NCBI RefSeq assembly: GCF_029320955.1 | Contig: NZ_CP119757.1 | Location: forward strand, 4,588,001-4,652,000 | From: Flavobacterium sp. YJ01 | GTDB lineage: Bacteria > Bacteroidota > Bacteroidia > Flavobacteriales > Flavobacteriaceae | Direction: 5' to 3' | DNA length: 64,000 nucleotides | Part shown: piece after piece, positions 9,978 to 18,095 of the stretch | How the letters are laid out: every line of letters starts with the position of its first letter | How positions within the stretch are numbered: the first letter of the stretch is position 1 | Translations under genes and position numbers: made by a program | Notes under the pieces: generated by a model | Told to the model about the DNA's origin: nothing | Database searches by the model: none | Seen by the model: only the letters and a program-made list of their open reading frames with translations

Positions 9978-12151
9978 AACATTTAATTTATTTTTTGCTT
10001 CTTTCAACGGCTGGTTTTTCGCAGAATTATCATTATGCAATAGATGAAACTCCGGTTAAGACTACTCCGGAAACTCCAGTTGTAAACAATCAGGCTGAAG
10101 AAGTAGCTTATTTTAATGCTTATTTGCTGCCGATTGCACAAAAAGCAACTATCCAACAGGCTTTAGATAAATATGGTGCTGTAAGATTAGAAAAGGGAGA
10201 TTACTCTGGAGTGAATATTGTTATGAAAAGTAATCAAAAATTATATGGGCATCCATCACTTAATGCATTTTCGAATATTACTATAGCTGCTGGAAGTACT
10301 GGCGTTGTGGTAGAATATTTAATTCCAGCAGATAAAACCATAACTCTTGAAGCAGGAGGAGTAATTTCTAATTGTACATTTAAATCAATAAAATGGGCAA
10401 CTTTGAAAGCAACGAATGCAACATTTGAGAATAATTCTTTCATAAATTATGGTGGACCTATAGTTATTGATTGCAGTCAGTCTGGTTATTTTAGAAACAA
10501 TAGGTTTATAAAACATCAATCAGGTATAACGAAAGTATTAACGATGAAAGGAAATGCAGTAACTCCGAGTTACGGAAACGTGCATTTGCATACAAATTTT
10601 CTAACACCTCATGGAGATACATCAGAGTTGACTAATCTTCAATCGGCTACTTTTGTTGGTATTGATGCAGAAGGATGGAATCTTAATGGAGCAGGATCTA
10701 ATGCGATGTTTAAGGCGTCTAATATGGGGAATGTTAAAATTACAGATTTAGGAGGTGGTAATTCATACTCAGCAGTACGTACCGGAGCTTATGATATTGA
10801 TGCAACAAACGTACTTATATTAAATAAAAAGCTTAATACTGAATTTGATGTAATATCGCCAAGGACAAATATGACGCTTATAAATGCTTTAGGAGGGTAC
10901 AAAAGAAGCACAGGTACAGTTACAGGATATGATTTATGGGGTAACTTAGATAATAGTAATTCTATAAAATATAATAATGTAGAGCAAACCGCGGCAATAA
11001 CAAACTCTACAATTCTTGCTAATTTAAGTAGCTCTATTTTAGGGACAAAATATACGCCTTGGGCAAGACCTACATGGGAAACGTTACCAGATCCTTTAGG
11101 ACCAAATTGGAGAACTGATAGAGTAGGAAAGCCAGACAGTACCACATATATTCAAAATTTAATTAATAATGCAGGTATTGCAGATCTTCCGGAAGGAGTA
11201 TTTTATATTAGTTCAACCTTAAAAATGCCTCTTGATAGAAAACATGGAATTATGGGGAAAGGTACTGGTAAAACAGTTATTGTTGGTTTAAAAGACGATT
11301 TTCCTTTAATTACCCTTACCGGTGGCCAGGATGATAATTTTGTTTTGTCACATTTGACATTGCAAGGTGGAAGTACAGGAGTTTATTCTTCACAAAATTT
11401 TGGCACACAGCATATGAGTTTTGTGTGGTTGAAATATGTTGTGTTTAGAGATCAGACTATTGGTATTCATTTAGATAAGATGATGGGGTTTGATAATAAT
11501 TTTTTTGATAATATTTCTTTTGTAAATTGTAATAAAGGCTTTTATCAACAGCCTCTTCCAGGTGGTGTTTCAGATAATTCAAGCTTCGTAGATAAAACAG
11601 TATTTTATAAAAGTCAATTTATAAATTGTGCTACATCAGTTTCAATGATAGCAACAAGAGCTGATAATTTGAATGCATGGATTGATTGTAAATTTAGTGG
11701 AGGTCAAACAGCGCTTGATTTAGCTGCAAATAATTATCCAATGGTTATAAATAGTGATTTTACCAACTTTAATGGTAATCATGTGATTAAGAGCGAGCAG
11801 ATTTCTCTTTATGGTGTTAACTTTTCAGGCAATAGTAATACGAAATCAACAATTAAATCAATTGCGGCACATATTGAGGGATCTAATTTTTCGGATGCAA
11901 CACCTATGTTTTCATCAGTTATATACAACCCTGTTTTTGTGAGTATTTTAAATTCTACTGTTACAAGTAGTATTTCTTCTCTGGTTATAGATGGAGATTG
12001 GAATAGTAAATATTCAGGGGTATTTATGAATAATAATTTTAAAGCAAACTCGACTCTTAGTAAGTTGCTTGTAAATATGAAAGAAGGTGTTTCTACAGTA
12101 ATTATAAATACCGCTTCAAATCCTTATCCGCAACTTTTAGTAACGCAGTAA
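9974..12151 (+). CDS. Secreted beta-helix protein, pectate-lyase-fold-like
   Basis: 725 residues with a signal peptide ending AGFSQ (about residue 16). Two parallel beta-helix-like regions are visible: about 55-290, starting with IQQALDKYGAVRLEKGDYSG and containing N-rich turns, and about 390-700, starting with YIQNLINNAGIADLPEG. Both openings resemble the first strand of pectate-lyase-fold proteins, which often bind or cleave polysaccharide or act as phage-like spikes. I cannot point to catalytic residues. No T9SS tail is evident; the C-terminus ends in a helix-like strand. The ATG overlaps the upstream stop (ATGA). It may act on the polysaccharide made by the downstream locus, but that is inference from proximity only. 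Confidence 0.75.
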   Translation: MKHLIYFLLLSTAGFSQNYHYAIDETPVKTTPETPVVNNQAEEVAYFNAYLLPIAQKATIQQALDKYGAVRLEKGDYSGVNIVMKSNQKLYGHPSLNAFSNITIAAGSTGVVVEYLIPADKTITLEAGGVISNCTFKSIKWATLKATNATFENNSFINYGGPIVIDCSQSGYFRNNRFIKHQSGITKVLTMKGNAVTPSYGNVHLHTNFLTPHGDTSELTNLQSATFVGIDAEGWNLNGAGSNAMFKASNMGNVKITDLGGGNSYSAVRTGAYDIDATNVLILNKKLNTEFDVISPRTNMTLINALGGYKRSTGTVTGYDLWGNLDNSNSIKYNNVEQTAAITNSTILANLSSSILGTKYTPWARPTWETLPDPLGPNWRTDRVGKPDSTTYIQNLINNAGIADLPEGVFYISSTLKMPLDRKHGIMGKGTGKTVIVGLKDDFPLITLTGGQDDNFVLSHLTLQGGSTGVYSSQNFGTQHMSFVWLKYVVFRDQTIGIHLDKMMGFDNNFFDNISFVNCNKGFYQQPLPGGVSDNSSFVDKTVFYKSQFINCATSVSMIATRADNLNAWIDCKFSGGQTALDLAANNYPMVINSDFTNFNGNHVIKSEQISLYGVNFSGNSNTKSTIKSIAAHIEGSNFSDATPMFSSVIYNPVFVSILNSTVTSSISSLVIDGDWNSKYSGVFMNNNFKANSTLSKLLVNMKEGVSTVIINTASNPYPQLLVTQ

Positions 12152-12176
12152 GGCTGTAACTTAGACATGATAATAC

Positions 12177-12209
12177 AAACCGTTAATTTTTTAAATTAAC
12201 GGTTTTTTT
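12177..12209 (+). terminator. Rho-independent terminator of the secreted-protein operon
   Basis: Perfect 13-bp inverted repeat (AAACCGTTAATTT / AAATTAACGGTTT) with a 3-nt loop, followed by a T run, 25 bp after the beta-helix gene stop. Confidence 0.85.
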
Positions 12210-12749
12210 ATTTATAGATCTTACAATGCAACTAAAAGTGTTTATTGTAAAAACAAAATTATATTGGTTTGTTACCTGTTTTTAAATCCTATTTTAAAGT
12301 TTGAAAAACAACTTTTCAAAGCTATCATTTCTGTGATATGGCAATCTTTTAGCTTTAACTACTTTTTTTAGTATTTGGTTAGTGATAAATTGATAGCTAA
12401 AGCAAGTAAAACTACGTGCTTATTCTCTTATAAAGTAAGTTTTTTAGCAATTTATTACCGATGATACAAGCCGTAAAACTCAACATGGTGTATTTTATCG
12501 GATTTTAAAATCCGTTGAACAGATTTATTATTATATGGTCAAAACATTCTATATTTTTGATCGAAAATTAAAATGAATGATAAAGAAAAAGTGTCATTTA
12601 GCTTTAAACGTTGTTAATAATTGAATAGTTACTGTTAAAAGGTGATTTATTTACAATAATAAGGCAAATGTAATTTAAAACTTTTGCGAGTTTTATTTTA
12701 TGATGACAGTAGCTTTAAAATATGAATTATTTATACTTTTTTATTTTTT
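12210..12749. other. Non-coding region, 540 bp
   Basis: AT-rich stretch between the terminator and the first HTH gene. I found no coding frame, RNA gene or strong repeat. It probably contains the promoter of the HTH pair. Confidence 0.5.
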
Positions 12750-12980
12750 ATGAAATATAGTGTATACGAAAATATTAGAAAAATAAGAGAATTAAAAAAT
12801 TTCACCCGAGAGTATGTAGCTGCAGAATTAAAAATGAGTACTAGCGGTTACGGGAAAATTGAAAGGGGTGATGTTGATTTAACAGTTTCTAAATTGATAG
12901 AAATTTCAAAAGTTTTAGAGGTCTCAATTGAGTTCATATTTAAATTCGATGTTTCCATTTTTTTTAGTGAAACTAGATGA
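12750..12980 (+). CDS. Small XRE-type HTH regulator A
   Basis: 76 residues, nearly all of it an XRE/Cro-CI helix-turn-helix (about 7-65): IRKIRELKNFTREYVA then MSTSGYGKIERGDVDL as turn and recognition helix, and SKLIEISKVLEV as the closing helix. No effector domain. It is a probable DNA-binding regulator, possibly of the adjacent polysaccharide locus. It is a clear paralogue of the next gene (shared patterns EYVA, MS, Y-KIE-G-VDL, SKL). The ATG start leaves no extra N-terminus. Confidence 0.8.
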   Translation: MKYSVYENIRKIRELKNFTREYVAAELKMSTSGYGKIERGDVDLTVSKLIEISKVLEVSIEFIFKFDVSIFFSETR

Positions 12981-13048
12981 TATTTCTTGTGTAATTTATT
13001 AATTATTAAAGTAATAAAACTAATAAGTTAAAATAAAAAAATAATATC

Positions 13049-13252
13049 ATGGAAAATTACTACTTAAAGATTAAAGAGTATCGGTTGCAGAATAATCATA
13101 CTCCTGAATATGTAGCTATTCAAATGGAAATGAGTGTAAAAACATACGAGAAAATCGAAAACGGAATGGTCGACCTTAAGTTGTCAAAACTAGATCGATT
13201 AGTTAAGATTCTTGGCATTAAAAAGAGTCAGATTTTTCAATTAGAAAATTAA
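13049..13252 (+). CDS. Small XRE-type HTH regulator B
   Basis: 67 residues, a single XRE helix-turn-helix domain (about 5-62): IKEYRLQNNHTPEYVA, then MSVKTYEKIENGMVDL, then SKLDRLVKILGI. It lies 68 bp after its paralogue on the same strand, so the pair looks like a tandem duplication that has diverged. It ends 53 bp before the convergent UpxY-like gene. The paired arrangement suggests heterodimer formation or paired operators, but neither is shown. Confidence 0.8.
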   Translation: MENYYLKIKEYRLQNNHTPEYVAIQMEMSVKTYEKIENGMVDLKLSKLDRLVKILGIKKSQIFQLEN

Positions 13253-13305
13253 ATTTTCCAATTGTATTTGTTCTATAAAAAAGAGTAAAAAAAGATAAGC
13301 ATTTC

Positions 13306-13803
13306 TTATATCAGCTCTTTCTTTTCTGATTTATTATTTACGTTTTTTAGTTTTAAAACATAACCTAAAGATTCTAAAATTAATACATAGTGTGTTTTTG
13401 TAATATCTTTTACAACAGCATTTTGATCGCAAAAAGGTCCAGAATTTAAGTGTACCTTATCACCAATTTGATATTGCATAACAGATATCTCTTGAGAAGT
13501 ATCTCCAGTATCAAGCCACTCTTTAATAGTCGCAATTTCATGGTCTTTTACAATTGCGTGTTTTCCTAACCAAAATAAATATCTTACTACACCAGGAGAA
13601 TCAAATATTAAATTTCTGTCTTTTTCTTGCAGTTGTACGAATATGTAGTTGTTGAATAACGGAACTTCAACCTTAACCTTTCTGTCTGATCTTTGCTGTA
13701 TCTTTTTTATAACAGGGCAATAACAGTTTATGTTGAATTTAGTTAATTGTTCTGCTGCTCTTTTTTCCCATTTAGGTTTTGTGTACACTACATACCATTT
13801 CAT
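13306..13803 (-). CDS. UpxY/RfaH-like transcription antiterminator (NusG paralogue)
   Basis: 165 residues. The N-terminal NGN domain (about 1-100) begins MKWYVVYTKPKWEKRAAEQL and contains CYCPVIKK and LFNNYIFVQL, as in NusG-family proteins. The C-terminal KOW-like segment (about 110-155) has YQIGDKVHLNSGPF and the ending LGYVLKL. In Bacteroides, UpxY proteins of this family bind the leader of their own capsule operon and stop early termination. Here the gene is transcribed away from the polysaccharide operon, unlike the usual first-gene position, across a 610-bp leader. It most likely drives full-length expression of the 14414-37252 genes. Assignment to the specialised NusG group is firm; the target is inferred. 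Confidence 0.88.
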   Translation of the reverse strand: MKWYVVYTKPKWEKRAAEQLTKFNINCYCPVIKKIQQRSDRKVKVEVPLFNNYIFVQLQEKDRNLIFDSPGVVRYLFWLGKHAIVKDHEIATIKEWLDTGDTSQEISVMQYQIGDKVHLNSGPFCDQNAVVKDITKTHYVLILESLGYVLKLKNVNNKSEKKELI

Positions 13804-14064
13804 ATTCTGTAAAAATTTTAAATAGTTTTTTAATAGAAAATGTTGTTTTTAACTCTTTTTGTATTTCTCTCAAATTTTTAGAAAAACGATATTCTTTTAT
13901 GTAACTACTTTTTTAAAATACAAACATTCTGAAAAGAAATATTTCGCAATCGATGTAAATAAGAGTTTTTTATAAATTATCAATAATTACAAGACTTTCG
14001 GTCTTTAAACTAAGTGGTAAATTTAAATCTAAGACACGAAAATAATAGATGAGTTTTATACTAA

Positions 14065-14084
14065 AATTTCCTTATTAAGGACAT
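14065..14084 (+). repeat. 20-bp repeat with near-palindromic core, copy A
   Basis: A 20-bp sequence with the near-palindromic core TCCTTATTAAGGA, identical to 30992-31011 and in the same orientation. The sequence to its right (an ACAAAA stretch, then TTT) is also loosely similar at the two sites. It lies about 330 bp upstream of the first biosynthetic gene. Candidate operator or leader element. Confidence 0.6.
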
Positions 14085-14229
14085 TTAGCAACAAAAATGA
14101 GATTTGCGATCAGCCCTATTATTATAATTTTATCTCAAATTATTATAGAGAATTAGTGCTGTGATAATGACTAAAATTTCTTGTTTTTTTATCGAAGTTT
14201 TAATCATTTTCAGTTAGTCAAAATCGATA

Positions 14230-14268
14230 ATAATTTGATTTTTTTACCATTTATAATTTGATTTTTTT
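14230..14268 (+). repeat. Direct 16-bp repeat in the leader
   Basis: The 16-mer ATAATTTGATTTTTTT occurs at 14230-14245 and 14253-14268, a 23-bp period. Both copies contain TTTG, the core of Bacteroidota promoter elements, so it may be a promoter, a duplicated regulator site or both. Confidence 0.55.
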
Positions 14269-14293
14269 GAGTAGTTAAAATGTAACTATTCAC

Positions 14294-14336
14294 GGGGAAC
14301 CCTTTTTTAAAATTTAAAAAAAAGTTCTGTAACCCC
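14294..14336 (+). promoter_or_regulatory. Long leader hairpin upstream of the polysaccharide genes
   Basis: GGG/CCC at the base, GAAC/GTTC in the middle and a T6/A8 upper stem can pair, with small bulges, into one hairpin about 78 bp before the 14414 start. It could be an attenuator or antiterminator target. No clean T tail follows, so it is not a standard terminator. Confidence 0.4.
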
Positions 14337-14413
14337 AGTAAAATGGCAGATTATGATTTACTAAGCATTCAACATTAACAAGCATATTTTTTTAATTTAA
14401 AAACATTAAGCAT

Positions 14414-14848
14414 ATGAGAACCGGAATTACATTTAGTGCTTTTGATTTGTTACATGCAGGGCACGTTAAAATGCTTGAAGAAGCAAAACAACATTGTGAT
14501 TACTTAATTGTTGGTTTACAAACGGATCCAACATTAGATCGTCCGACAAAAAACAAACCAACTCAAACAGTTGTCGAAAGATACATACAGCTTAAGGCGT
14601 GTAAGTTTGTTGATGAAATTGTTCCTTATGCTACAGAACAAGATTTAGAAGATATTTTAAAAGCTTTTGCTATTGATGTACGCATCTTAGGAGACGAATA
14701 TAAAGAGAGAGATTTTACTGGTAGAACTTACTGCGAGGAAAAAGGAATTGAATTGTATTTTAATACTAGAGATCATCGTTTTTCGAGTACTAATTTACGT
14801 CATGAAGTTTATCAAAGAGAGGTTTTAGTGCATTCAAATGGAAATTAA
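14414..14848 (+). CDS. Cytidylyltransferase-family protein (TagD-like)
   Basis: 144 residues. A nucleotidyltransferase fold begins at once: GITFSAFDLLHAGHVKML carries the HxGH motif (about 14-17), and RFSSTNLR near 123 takes the place of the C-terminal RTxGISTT-type motif. Size and motifs fit glycerol-3-phosphate cytidylyltransferase or the related adenylyltransferases of sugar-phosphate pathways. The product would be a CDP- or ADP-activated polyol or sugar. The usual partners (TagF-type polymerase, heptose kinase) are not seen in this window, so the substrate is uncertain. First gene of the polysaccharide operon; its 3' end overlaps the next gene by 11 bp. Confidence 0.82.
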   Translation: MRTGITFSAFDLLHAGHVKMLEEAKQHCDYLIVGLQTDPTLDRPTKNKPTQTVVERYIQLKACKFVDEIVPYATEQDLEDILKAFAIDVRILGDEYKERDFTGRTYCEEKGIELYFNTRDHRFSSTNLRHEVYQREVLVHSNGN

Positions 14849-15839
14849 TACTGTTACACATGTTATTTTAACTGGAGGAGTAGGAAGTAGATTATGGCCT
14901 CTTTCCAGAAAGACATTGCCTAAGCAATATCTTGAACTTTTTGATGGGGAGTCGCTTTTTGAAAAAACGGTGGCTCGTAATTTAAATATTTCCGATAAAA
15001 CTATAGTAGTTGGTAATATTGAGAATTATAAAATGAGCAATGACATTATGTCTAAATTCGAGAAACCTTTTACTCATATTGTAGAAGCTCTTCCTCGTAA
15101 TACTGCAGCAGCTATTGCATTTGCAGCCTTTGCATCAGAACCAGATGATATTTTATTGATTACTCCATCTGATCACGTTATCGATGGCAACGATTTGTAT
15201 AGTAATGCTTTGCATAAAGCAATTGCTCTTGCAAACCAAGATTATCTAGTAACTTTTGGTATTAAACCAACTAAACCAGAAACGGGTTATGGTTATATCG
15301 AATTTGAAAATGAAAATGTCATCGCATTTCATGAAAAACCAAATTTAGCAACAGCATCATTATATCTGGAGAACGGAAATTATTTCTGGAACAGTGGACT
15401 ATTTTGTTTCAAAGCTGGCAAGTTTTTAGCGGAGCTTGTTAGCCAGGAACCTGAAGTTTATTGGGCGTCAAAAACGGCTTGGGAAGGAAATAAAGACGGT
15501 TTTCTAGATTATGAATTATCTTTAAACATACCATCTATAAGCATTGATTATGCTGTTATGGAAAGGAGCGATGCTATTAAAGTTGTTCCTGCACAATTTG
15601 AATGGTCAGATCTTGGTTCTTTTGAATCGGTTTATGATTATTTGGTTGAAAAAGGTCATCCTATAGATTCCAATAGAAATATTGTAATTGGAACTTCCAT
15701 GCATACAACTTTTATAGGAGTAAAAAATTGTATCCTGATTTATACTGCCGATGCTTTGATGGTGTTGCAAAAGGAAAATTCTCAAGAAGTAAAACAAGTT
15801 TATCAGCAATTAGAATCTATCGATTCTCCATTATTGTAA
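14838..15839 (+). CDS. manC: Mannose-1-phosphate guanylyltransferase
   Basis: 333 residues. The N-terminal pyrophosphorylase motif ILTGGVGSRLWPLSRKTLPK (about 11-29) binds GTP and mannose-1-phosphate; TPSDHVI near 109, EKPN and the FWNSGLF motif are also present. It makes GDP-mannose. It lacks the C-terminal phosphomannose isomerase domain of the longer bifunctional ManC form, so mannose-6-phosphate supply must come from elsewhere. Its product feeds the gmd and fcl genes that follow. Translation is probably coupled to the upstream cytidylyltransferase. Confidence 0.9.
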   Translation: MEINTVTHVILTGGVGSRLWPLSRKTLPKQYLELFDGESLFEKTVARNLNISDKTIVVGNIENYKMSNDIMSKFEKPFTHIVEALPRNTAAAIAFAAFASEPDDILLITPSDHVIDGNDLYSNALHKAIALANQDYLVTFGIKPTKPETGYGYIEFENENVIAFHEKPNLATASLYLENGNYFWNSGLFCFKAGKFLAELVSQEPEVYWASKTAWEGNKDGFLDYELSLNIPSISIDYAVMERSDAIKVVPAQFEWSDLGSFESVYDYLVEKGHPIDSNRNIVIGTSMHTTFIGVKNCILIYTADALMVLQKENSQEVKQVYQQLESIDSPLL

Positions 15840-15858
15840 TTGTAAATAATTAAAAACA

Positions 15859-16812
15859 ATGATTAATAAAAACGCGATAATATATATTGCTGGACATAAG
15901 GGGATGGTTGGAAGTGCCATTTGGAGAAGCTTGACTGCAAAAGGTTACAGCAATCTTATTGGTGCATCTAGCAAAGAACTAGATTTGAGAGATCAATATG
16001 CAGTTCGAGAATTTCTTCAAAAAGTAAAGCCAGATGTTATTATAGACGCCGCTGCAAAAGTGGGAGGGATTCTGGCAAACAATGATTTTCCGTATCAATT
16101 TTTGATGGAAAATATGCAAATTCAAAACAATCTAATTAGTGAAGCTTACAATTTAGATGTAGATAAATTTATTTTTTTAGGAAGTTCTTGTATTTATCCA
16201 AAACTTGCTCCACAACCTTTAAAAGAAGATTATTTGTTAACCGCTTCTTTAGAAAAAACGAATGAATGGTATGCTTTAGCTAAAATTACTGGTGTAAAAT
16301 TGTGCGAGGCTATTCGCAAACAGTACAACAAAGATTATGTGAGTTTAATGCCGACCAACTTATACGGTATTCACGATAATTTTGATTTGAGCAGCTCTCA
16401 TGTTTTGCCAGCAATGATTCGCAAATTTCACGAAGCCAAAGAGAGTAACAATGCATCTGTAATACTTTGGGGAAGCGGAACCCCAATGCGAGAATTTTTG
16501 TTTGTTGATGATATGGCAGAAGCAGTAGTTTTTGCTTTAGAAAACAAATTGCCAGAACATTTGTATAATGTTGGAACTGGAGAAGATTTGACCATTAAAA
16601 TGTTGGCGTCAACAATACAGAAAATTGTGGGGCATACTGGAGAAATCATCTGGGATGACAGCAAGCCCGATGGAACACCAAGAAAATTAATGGATGTTTC
16701 TAAGATGCACAACATCGGATGGAAACACCAAGTGAATTTAGAAGAAGGAATTCAAAAAACCTACAATTGGTTTCTAGAAAACATAGAAAGTTTAAAAGAA
16801 AAAAGCTACTAA
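15859..16812 (+). CDS. fcl: GDP-L-fucose synthase
   Basis: 317 residues, extended SDR family. Rossmann motif AGHKGMVGSAIWR (about 12-24); SSCIYPK near 113-119 supplies the catalytic Ser; YALAK near 140 holds the Tyr-x3-Lys pair; MPTNLYGIHDNFD is typical of GDP-fucose synthases. It epimerises and reduces GDP-4-keto-6-deoxymannose to GDP-L-fucose with NADPH. It comes before gmd here, the reverse of pathway order, which does not matter for function. Confidence 0.92.
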   Translation: MINKNAIIYIAGHKGMVGSAIWRSLTAKGYSNLIGASSKELDLRDQYAVREFLQKVKPDVIIDAAAKVGGILANNDFPYQFLMENMQIQNNLISEAYNLDVDKFIFLGSSCIYPKLAPQPLKEDYLLTASLEKTNEWYALAKITGVKLCEAIRKQYNKDYVSLMPTNLYGIHDNFDLSSSHVLPAMIRKFHEAKESNNASVILWGSGTPMREFLFVDDMAEAVVFALENKLPEHLYNVGTGEDLTIKMLASTIQKIVGHTGEIIWDDSKPDGTPRKLMDVSKMHNIGWKHQVNLEEGIQKTYNWFLENIESLKEKSY

Positions 16813-16919
16813 AGCTTCATTCTCTTTAAATCTAGAGACTCACCCAAAGACTTTAAAATTAAGATTTTATCAATTTTGCAACATTGCAGCATAATGCCTT
16901 TGTGCCTTATAATAATATT

Positions 16920-18044
16920 ATGAATCCAGCAAGAAAAACAGCATTTATCACAGGAGTGACAGGACAAGATGGCGCTTATTTAAGTGAATTTTTGTTAGAA
17001 AAAGGTTATATCGTTCACGGATTAAAAAGACGTACATCTTTGTTTAATACCGATAGAATTGATCATTTATATCAAGATCCACATATCGAGAATAGAGATT
17101 TTATTCTTCACTACGGTGATATGAGTGATAGTACAAATTTAACTCGTTTGATTCAGGAAATTCAACCAGATGAAATCTACAATTTGGCAGCAATGAGCCA
17201 TGTAGCAGTTTCTTTTGAAACGCCTGAATATACTGGAAATGTAGATGCATTAGGAACATTAAGAATTTTAGATGCAGTTCGTTTATTAGGTTTAGAAAAA
17301 AAGACCAGAATTTATCAGGCATCAACTTCAGAATTGTATGGTAAAGTACAAGAAGTTCCGCAAACAGAAACTACACCTTTTTATCCGAGATCTCCTTATG
17401 CAGTAGCAAAAATGTATGCTTTTTGGATTACTGTAAATTATAGAGAGGCATATGGAATGTACGCTTGTAATGGAATTTTATTCAATCACGAATCACCAAT
17501 TCGTGGAGAAACTTTCGTAACACGTAAAATTACAAGAGCCACATCAAGAATAGCTTTGGGATTGCAAGACAAATTATACTTAGGAAACCTAGACGCACAA
17601 CGTGATTGGGGACATGCTAAAGATTATGTTCGAATGATGTGGATGATTCTTCAGGCAGATGAACCAGAAGATTTTGTAATTGCTACCGGAAAAACTACTC
17701 CAGTTCGTGAATTTGTAAGAATGAGTTTTGCCGAAGTTGGTATTGAGTTAGAATTTAAAGGTCAAGGTGTTGAAGAAAAAGGTTTTGTTGTTTCTTGCAG
17801 TAATCCTGATTATCAATTGCCAATCGGAAAAGAAGTATTGGCTGTAGATCCGCATTATTTTAGACCTACAGAAGTTGATTTATTAATTGGAGATCCTACT
17901 AAAGCTAGAACAAAATTAGGCTGGGAATGCGAATATGAGTTGTCAGAATTAGTAAAAGAAATGATGGAATCAGACATAAAACTAATGAGAAAAGAACAGC
18001 TTTTAAAAGATTCTGGTTTCGCGATTTTAAATTATTTTGAATAA
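16920..18044 (+). CDS. gmd: GDP-mannose 4,6-dehydratase
   Basis: 374 residues from ATG 16920. The Rossmann motif [17 protein letters not shown] starts near residue 9, and STSELYGK then [10 protein letters not shown] give the catalytic Thr, Glu, Tyr and Lys. [20 protein letters not shown] is diagnostic of the family. It converts GDP-mannose to GDP-4-keto-6-deoxymannose, the substrate of the fucose synthase upstream. An in-frame ATG at 16884 adds 12 residues not expected for the family, so 16920 is preferred. The 107-bp gap before it is one of the larger ones in the operon. Confidence 0.92.
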   Translation: MNPARKTAFITGVTGQDGAYLSEFLLEKGYIVHGLKRRTSLFNTDRIDHLYQDPHIENRDFILHYGDMSDSTNLTRLIQEIQPDEIYNLAAMSHVAVSFETPEYTGNVDALGTLRILDAVRLLGLEKKTRIYQASTSELYGKVQEVPQTETTPFYPRSPYAVAKMYAFWITVNYREAYGMYACNGILFNHESPIRGETFVTRKITRATSRIALGLQDKLYLGNLDAQRDWGHAKDYVRMMWMILQADEPEDFVIATGKTTPVREFVRMSFAEVGIELEFKGQGVEEKGFVVSCSNPDYQLPIGKEVLAVDPHYFRPTEVDLLIGDPTKARTKLGWECEYELSELVKEMMESDIKLMRKEQLLKDSGFAILNYFE

Positions 18045-18095
18045 TAGATTAGTAAAAGAGAAACAAACATTTTTTGCCTCGAAAAAGATAATTAA

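Larger units (their letters stand above)
13804..14413 (+). promoter_or_regulatory. Structured leader of the polysaccharide locus
   Basis: 610 bp without a gene between the divergent antiterminator and the first biosynthetic gene. It holds several potential RNA hairpins: AAGAC-TTTCG-GTCTT at 13991-14005, ATAATTT-TATCTC-AAATTAT at 14124-14143, and a longer one at 14294-14336. It also holds a 20-bp repeat with a near-palindromic core (14065-14084) and a duplicated 16-mer (14230-14268). This is what one would expect of a leader recognised by a NusG-type antiterminator. The transcription start is not identified. Confidence 0.55.

Noticed and set aside
10789..11145. 118-residue minus-strand frame inside the beta-helix gene
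   Set aside because: Shadow of a long real gene; composition and hydrophobic pattern do not suggest a protein.
15606..15809. 67-residue minus-strand frame inside manC
   Set aside because: Shadow frame in a well-supported gene.
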